Positions 6,768 through 9,776 of a stretch of DNA of 9,776 nt are shown here, piece by piece (position 1 is the first letter of the stretch; every line of letters starts with the position of its first letter). Source of the DNA: Schlegelella_A sp038241255 (lineage in GTDB: Bacteria; Pseudomonadota; Gammaproteobacteria; Burkholderiales; Burkholderiaceae_C). A program made the position numbers and the translations under genes. The notes beneath the pieces were generated by a model. It was given only the letters and a program-made list of their open reading frames with translations. It had not been told where the DNA came from and did not search any database. The stretch is taken from contig JBBRFW010000100.1 in assembly GCA_038241255.1 (NCBI GenBank), positions 1-9,776 on the forward strand, read 5' to 3'.

Positions 6768-7402
6768 GCGCCGGGCCGACCGTGCAGCCGGTCACTTTCG
6801 CCAGCGGCGGCGACGCCGAGGAACTTGCGCGCGCCGAGATCTATGGCCTTCTCGCCGCGCTCTTCTACGCACCGCCAGACGCCTCCCTGCACGTTCAATT
6901 CCAGATCGCCGTCACCGAGGCGCCGGTCGCCGGTGCGTTCCTTGAAGCGAGCTGGGGCGATCTGGTCGCGGCGGCGCGAAGGCTCGAGCTCGCGCAGATC
7001 GCGCGCGAGTTCGACGTCCTGTTCCAGGGCGTCGGCAAGCCCGAGGTCTTGCCTTATGGCTCGTATTACCTCGCCGGCAAGCTCAACGAGAAGCCGCTCG
7101 TCGCCTTGCGCCACAGCCTGCGCGAGCTCGGCCTCGCGCGCAGCGACGCAATGAACGAGACCGAGGACCACATCGCTGGCCTGTGCGAGGTGATGCGATT
7201 CCTGATTGCCGGCACCGACGCCGGCACGAGCAACCTCGCCGCGCAGCGGCGATTTTTCGACGCTCACCTGCGCGGCTGGGTCGAGGCCTTGTGCGGCGCG
7301 ATCGAAGCGCAGCCGGCGGCCGATTTCTACGCATCGCTGGCACGCTTCACGCGCGACTTCTTCGCCGTGGAGGCGCAGGGCTTCGACCTCCTCGATGCGT
7401 GA
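6764..7402 (+). CDS. TorD-family molecular chaperone for formate dehydrogenase
   Basis: 212-residue all-helical cytoplasmic protein of the TorD/DmsD family (redox enzyme maturation chaperones). These bind the twin-arginine leader of a molybdoenzyme and hold it until the cofactor is inserted. Family features: an AEIYGLLAALFYAPPD N-terminal helix; the signature EFDVLFQGV...LPYGSYYLAGKL at about 82-106, equivalent to the family's E-(Y/F)xxLF...PYxSxYL motif; ETEDHIAGLCEVMRFLI at about 132-148; FFDAHLRGW at 164-172; and a late FYASLARFTRDFF helix. The GTG at 6764 is preferred because it overlaps the upstream TGA (GTGA), a coupled start; a GTG at 6782 is a possible alternative. The partner is most likely FdhA encoded at 7768, though binding to the small Tat protein at 7506 is also possible. 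Confidence 0.92.
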   Translation: MSAGPTVQPVTFASGGDAEELARAEIYGLLAALFYAPPDASLHVQFQIAVTEAPVAGAFLEASWGDLVAAARRLELAQIAREFDVLFQGVGKPEVLPYGSYYLAGKLNEKPLVALRHSLRELGLARSDAMNETEDHIAGLCEVMRFLIAGTDAGTSNLAAQRRFFDAHLRGWVEALCGAIEAQPAADFYASLARFTRDFFAVEAQGFDLLDA

Positions 7403-7505
7403 CATGATCTGCGCCACGCGCTGCTGCGGTGAAGCACACGTTACACCGGATGGACAGGCGTCGACCGACTGTTAAATTTGGATGGGAATCCAGGGAGTAC
7501 GCTGC
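7403..7505 (+). promoter_or_regulatory. Gap before the Tat-target/fdhA genes, with a possible sigma70 promoter
   Basis: This 103-base gap is the only clear break in the FDH accessory run and contains a locally AT-rich patch (GTTAAATTT at 7471-7479), unusual in this GC-rich window. TGGACA at 7451-7456 (5 of 6 to TTGACA) and TAAATT at 7473-7478 (4 of 6 to TATAAT) are 16 bases apart. This would give a transcript starting near 7485 and a leader of about 20 bases that carries the ribosome-binding site GGGAG at 7493-7497. This could give the structural genes their own promoter. I see no convincing activator site or terminator. Confidence 0.35.
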
Positions 7506-7751
7506 ATGAACAAGCCCTCATCGAGTCACCGGCAAGTCGCCGCTCCCGCTGCTTCCTCACCCCAATCAAAACGCCGCCAACTCGTCGTCGGCGCCGGCGT
7601 CGCCGCCGGTGCCGCGCTCGCCGCCGCCGCGCTCAAGCAGAAGGGCGAGGCGCCGGCTGCCGTCGCCGCGGTCGAGCCCGAGCCGTCCGCGTCCTCCGGC
7701 TACCGCCTCACGGATCACGTGCGGCGCTATTACGAAACCACACGCACCTGA
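7506..7751 (+). CDS. Formate dehydrogenase region Tat-target small protein (TIGR02811-type)
   Basis: 81-residue protein. The ATG at 7506 is chosen because GGGAG at 7493-7497 sits 8 bases before it; an upstream in-frame ATG at 7482 has no such site. It consists almost wholly of a twin-arginine leader: SKRRQLVVG with Arg23-Arg24, then an Ala/Gly/Val hydrophobic stretch at about 27-43. A short Ala/Pro/Glu linker leads to the conserved tail GYRLTDHVRRYYETTR (65-80). This matches my memory of the 'formate dehydrogenase region TAT target' family, found just before fdhA. It has no cysteine, so it is not itself a redox protein. Function is unknown; plausible roles are a membrane-anchored assembly factor or a small FDH subunit that travels with FdhA. 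It lies 16 bases upstream of fdhA. Confidence 0.88.
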   Translation: MNKPSSSHRQVAAPAASSPQSKRRQLVVGAGVAAGAALAAAALKQKGEAPAAVAAVEPEPSASSGYRLTDHVRRYYETTRT

Positions 7752-7756
7752 GCGGC

Positions 7757-7761
7757 GGAGG
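7757..7761 (+). promoter_or_regulatory. Ribosome-binding site of fdhA
   Basis: GGAGG at 7757-7761, 6 bases before the ATG at 7768, is the strongest Shine-Dalgarno sequence in the window. It decides the long start over the internal ATG at 7882, which would leave only two residues before the twin arginines. Confidence 0.75.
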
Positions 7762-7767
7762 ACTGCC

Positions 7768-9776
7768 ATGCTGTTGACCCGCAAGCCTGCTTCCTCTCCC
7801 TCGGGCCCGGTCGACGGCAGTGCCGCGTCGTCGACGCTGGTCGCGAGCCTGGCGCGCGGCGTCCGCCGCGCCGTGCCGACGATGGACCGTCGCGCCTTCC
7901 TGCGTCGATCGGGCCTCGGCGTGGGCGTCGGCCTCGCCACCTCGCAGTTGACGCTGGTCAAGAAGGTCGAAGCCGCCGACCCAGCGACGTCCGACAAGGC
8001 CGTCGTGGTGCGGCGCACGGTGTGCTCGCATTGCTCGGTCGGCTGCGCCGTCGACGCCGTGGTCGAGAACGGCGTCTGGGTGCGCCAGGAGCCGGTGTTC
8101 GATTCGCCGATCAACCTCGGCGCGCACTGCGCCAAGGGCGCGGCGCTGCGCGAGCACGGCCGCGGCGAATACCGCCTCAAGACGCCGATGAAGCTCGTCG
8201 GCAACAAGTACGAGCGCATCTCGTGGGACCAGGCCCTGAACGAGATCAGCGCCAAGATGCTCGAGCTCAGGAAGCAGAGCGGTCCAGACTCGGTGTTCCT
8301 CGTCGGCTCGTCCAAGCACAACAACGAGCAGGCGTATCTGATGCGCAAGTGGGTGAGCCTGTGGGGCAGCAACAACTGCGACCACCAAGCGCGCATCTGC
8401 CACTCCACCACGGTCGCGGGCGTCGCGAACACGTGGGGCTACGGCGCGATGACGAACTCATACAACGACATGCGCAACACCAAGTGCGCGATGTACATCG
8501 GCTCGAACGCCGCCGAAGCGCACCCGGTCTCGATGCTGCACATGCTGCACGCCAAGGAAACCGGCGCGAAGATGATCGTCGTCGACCCGCGCTTCACGCG
8601 CACCGCGGCGAAGGCCGACGAGTTCGTGCGAATCCGCTCCGGCTCCGACATCCCGTTCCTGTTCGGCGTGCTGCACCACATCTTCAAGAACGGCTGGGAA
8701 GACCAGAAGTACATCGCCGATCGCGTCTACGGCATGGACAAGGTCAAGGCCGAGGTGATGGCCAAGTGGACGCCGGACAAGGTCCAGGAGGCCTGCGGCG
8801 TCGACGAGGCGACGGTGTTCAAGGTCGCCAAGATGATGGCCGAGAACCGGCCGAGCACCGTCGTGTGGTGCATGGGCCAGACGCAGCACACGACCGGCAA
8901 CGCGATCGTGCGCGCCTCGTGCATCCTGCAGCTGGCGCTCGGCAACGTCGGCGTGAGCGGCGGCGGCGCCAACATCTTCCGCGGCCATGACAACGTCCAG
9001 GGCGCGACCGACGTCGGCCCCAACCCGGACTCGCTGCCCGGCTACTACGGCCTCGCCGAAGGCTCCTGGAAGCACTTCGCCAAGGTCTGGGGCGTCGACT
9101 TCGAGTGGATCAAGAAGCAGTACGCGCCGGGCATGCTGACCAAGCCGGGCATGACCGTCTCGCGCTGGATCGACGGCGTGCTGGAGAAGAATGAGCTCAT
9201 CGACCAGGACTCCAACCTGCGCGGCCTGATCTTTTGGGGCCACGCGCCCAACTCGCAGACGCGCGGCGTCGAGATGAAGCGGGCGATGGACAAGCTCGAC
9301 CTGCTCGTCGTCGTCGACCCGTATCCGTCGGCGTCGGCGGCCATGGCGGCGATGCCCGGCGCGACCGGCGACCTCAACGCCAACCGCGCCGTCTACCTGC
9401 TGCCCGCGGCGACTCAGTTCGAGTGCTCGGGGTCGGTCACCGCGTCGAACCGCTCGCTGCAGTGGCGCGAGAAGGTGATCGAGCCGCTCTTCGAGTCGCG
9501 CACCGATCACATGATCATGTACCAGCTGGCCCAAAAACTGGGCTTCGACAAGGAGCTGATGGCCAAGACCAAGCTCGTCCCCGGCAAGGGGGGCATGCCC
9601 GAGCCCGAGGTCGAGTCGATCCTGCGCGAGATCAACCAGACCTGCTGGTCGATCGGCTACACCGGCCAGTCGCCCGAGCGGCTGAAGGCGCACATGCGCA
9701 ACATGAATGTCTTCGATGTCAAGACGCTGCGCGCCAAGGGCGGCATCGACAAGGAGACCGGCTACAAGCTCGACGG
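7768..9776 (+). CDS. fdhA: Tat-exported formate dehydrogenase catalytic subunit (Mo/W-bis-MGD, Cys type), 3' partial
   Basis: Catalytic subunit that would oxidise formate to CO2, probably in the periplasm, passing electrons through a [4Fe-4S] cluster to an FdhB-like subunit. The frame stays open to the right edge; 669 codons are visible, against roughly 950-1000 residues for the family. A long n-region precedes the Tat motif DRRAFLRRSG (Arg41-Arg42), then a hydrophobic stretch; cleavage near VEA-AD (about 69-70) is inferred. The cluster ligands are Cys86, Cys89, Cys93 and Cys121, with the relay Lys123 (CAKG). The metal ligand is Cys211 followed by His212 in DHQARICHSTTVAGVANTWG. The codon is TGC, so this is not a selenoprotein. 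The FDH signature RGHDNVQGATD begins at Arg405, matching the region that holds the catalytic Arg of E. coli FDH-H, and GQTQHTTGN precedes it. The end of the protein and the expected beta and gamma subunits lie beyond the window. The gene shares a short gap and probable transcript with the small Tat protein. Confidence 0.95.
   Translation, partial: MLLTRKPASSPSGPVDGSAASSTLVASLARGVRRAVPTMDRRAFLRRSGLGVGVGLATSQLTLVKKVEAADPATSDKAVVVRRTVCSHCSVGCAVDAVVENGVWVRQEPVFDSPINLGAHCAKGAALREHGRGEYRLKTPMKLVGNKYERISWDQALNEISAKMLELRKQSGPDSVFLVGSSKHNNEQAYLMRKWVSLWGSNNCDHQARICHSTTVAGVANTWGYGAMTNSYNDMRNTKCAMYIGSNAAEAHPVSMLHMLHAKETGAKMIVVDPRFTRTAAKADEFVRIRSGSDIPFLFGVLHHIFKNGWEDQKYIADRVYGMDKVKAEVMAKWTPDKVQEACGVDEATVFKVAKMMAENRPSTVVWCMGQTQHTTGNAIVRASCILQLALGNVGVSGGGANIFRGHDNVQGATDVGPNPDSLPGYYGLAEGSWKHFAKVWGVDFEWIKKQYAPGMLTKPGMTVSRWIDGVLEKNELIDQDSNLRGLIFWGHAPNSQTRGVEMKRAMDKLDLLVVVDPYPSASAAMAAMPGATGDLNANRAVYLLPAATQFECSGSVTASNRSLQWREKVIEPLFESRTDHMIMYQLAQKLGFDKELMAKTKLVPGKGGMPEPEVESILREINQTCWSIGYTGQSPERLKAHMRNMNVFDVKTLRAKGGIDKETGYKLD

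Noticed and set aside
5954..7417. 487-codon minus-strand frame opposite the polyferredoxin and TorD-like genes
   Set aside because: Antisense shadow; the + strand has coherent ferredoxin and TorD motifs throughout.
8458..9693. 411-codon minus-strand frame opposite fdhA
   Set aside because: Antisense shadow of a strongly conserved catalytic subunit; its His/Val/Asp/Arg-rich composition is diagnostic of this.
1..9776. tRNA/rRNA genes, CRISPR arrays, insertion sequences, integrase or attachment sites
   Set aside because: Looked for on both strands by eye; no cloverleaf, regularly spaced repeat, transposase motif or terminal inverted repeat was recognised.

Overview
The window is very GC-rich (codons overwhelmingly end in G or C), densely coded, and every supported gene lies on the + strand. 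The protein types suggest a betaproteobacterium, probably Burkholderiales or Rhodocyclales. The evidence is a PAS-rich hybrid histidine kinase, a proteobacterial-type Mrp/ApbC, and a Tat-exported formate dehydrogenase (FDH) locus with DUF3305/DUF3306 accessory genes. This placement is inferred from gene content and base composition; no rRNA or other marker gene is present.

Layout. (1) Bases 1-1928 hold the 3' part of a hybrid sensor kinase (PAS-PAS-HisKA-HATPase-REC), cut by the left edge. (2) Bases 1966-3057 hold a complete Mrp/ApbC Fe-S cluster carrier. (3) Bases about 3062-3470 hold no intact gene but contain a decayed C-terminal fragment of a second molybdopterin oxidoreductase. It resembles the cytoplasmic FdsA/FdhF type and is readable only across three frames, with two apparent 1-base deletions. 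(4) Bases 3480-7402 are a tight run of four accessory genes: DUF3305, DUF3306, a 739-residue polyferredoxin and a TorD-family chaperone. They are joined by two GTGA stop/start overlaps and one 77-base overlap. (5) After a 103-base gap, bases 7506-7751 encode an 81-residue 'formate dehydrogenase region Tat target' protein. Bases 7768 to the right edge then encode the Tat-exported catalytic subunit FdhA, which uses cysteine rather than selenocysteine at the active site. FdhA is truncated by the window; its beta and gamma subunits would be expected just downstream.

How the parts fit. The gene set resembles, from memory, the FDH regions of Shewanella and several alpha- and betaproteobacteria: DUF3305/DUF3306, Fe-S protein, TorD-like chaperone, small Tat protein, FdhA. 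FdhA would oxidise formate in the periplasm with a Mo/W-bis-MGD centre and a [4Fe-4S] cluster. The TorD-like protein probably guards its twin-arginine leader and cofactor loading. The roles of the DUF3305 and DUF3306 proteins, the small Tat protein and the polyferredoxin are not established, and they are the least understood part of the window. The main item found outside the intact genes is the frameshifted FDH-like remnant immediately upstream of the locus.
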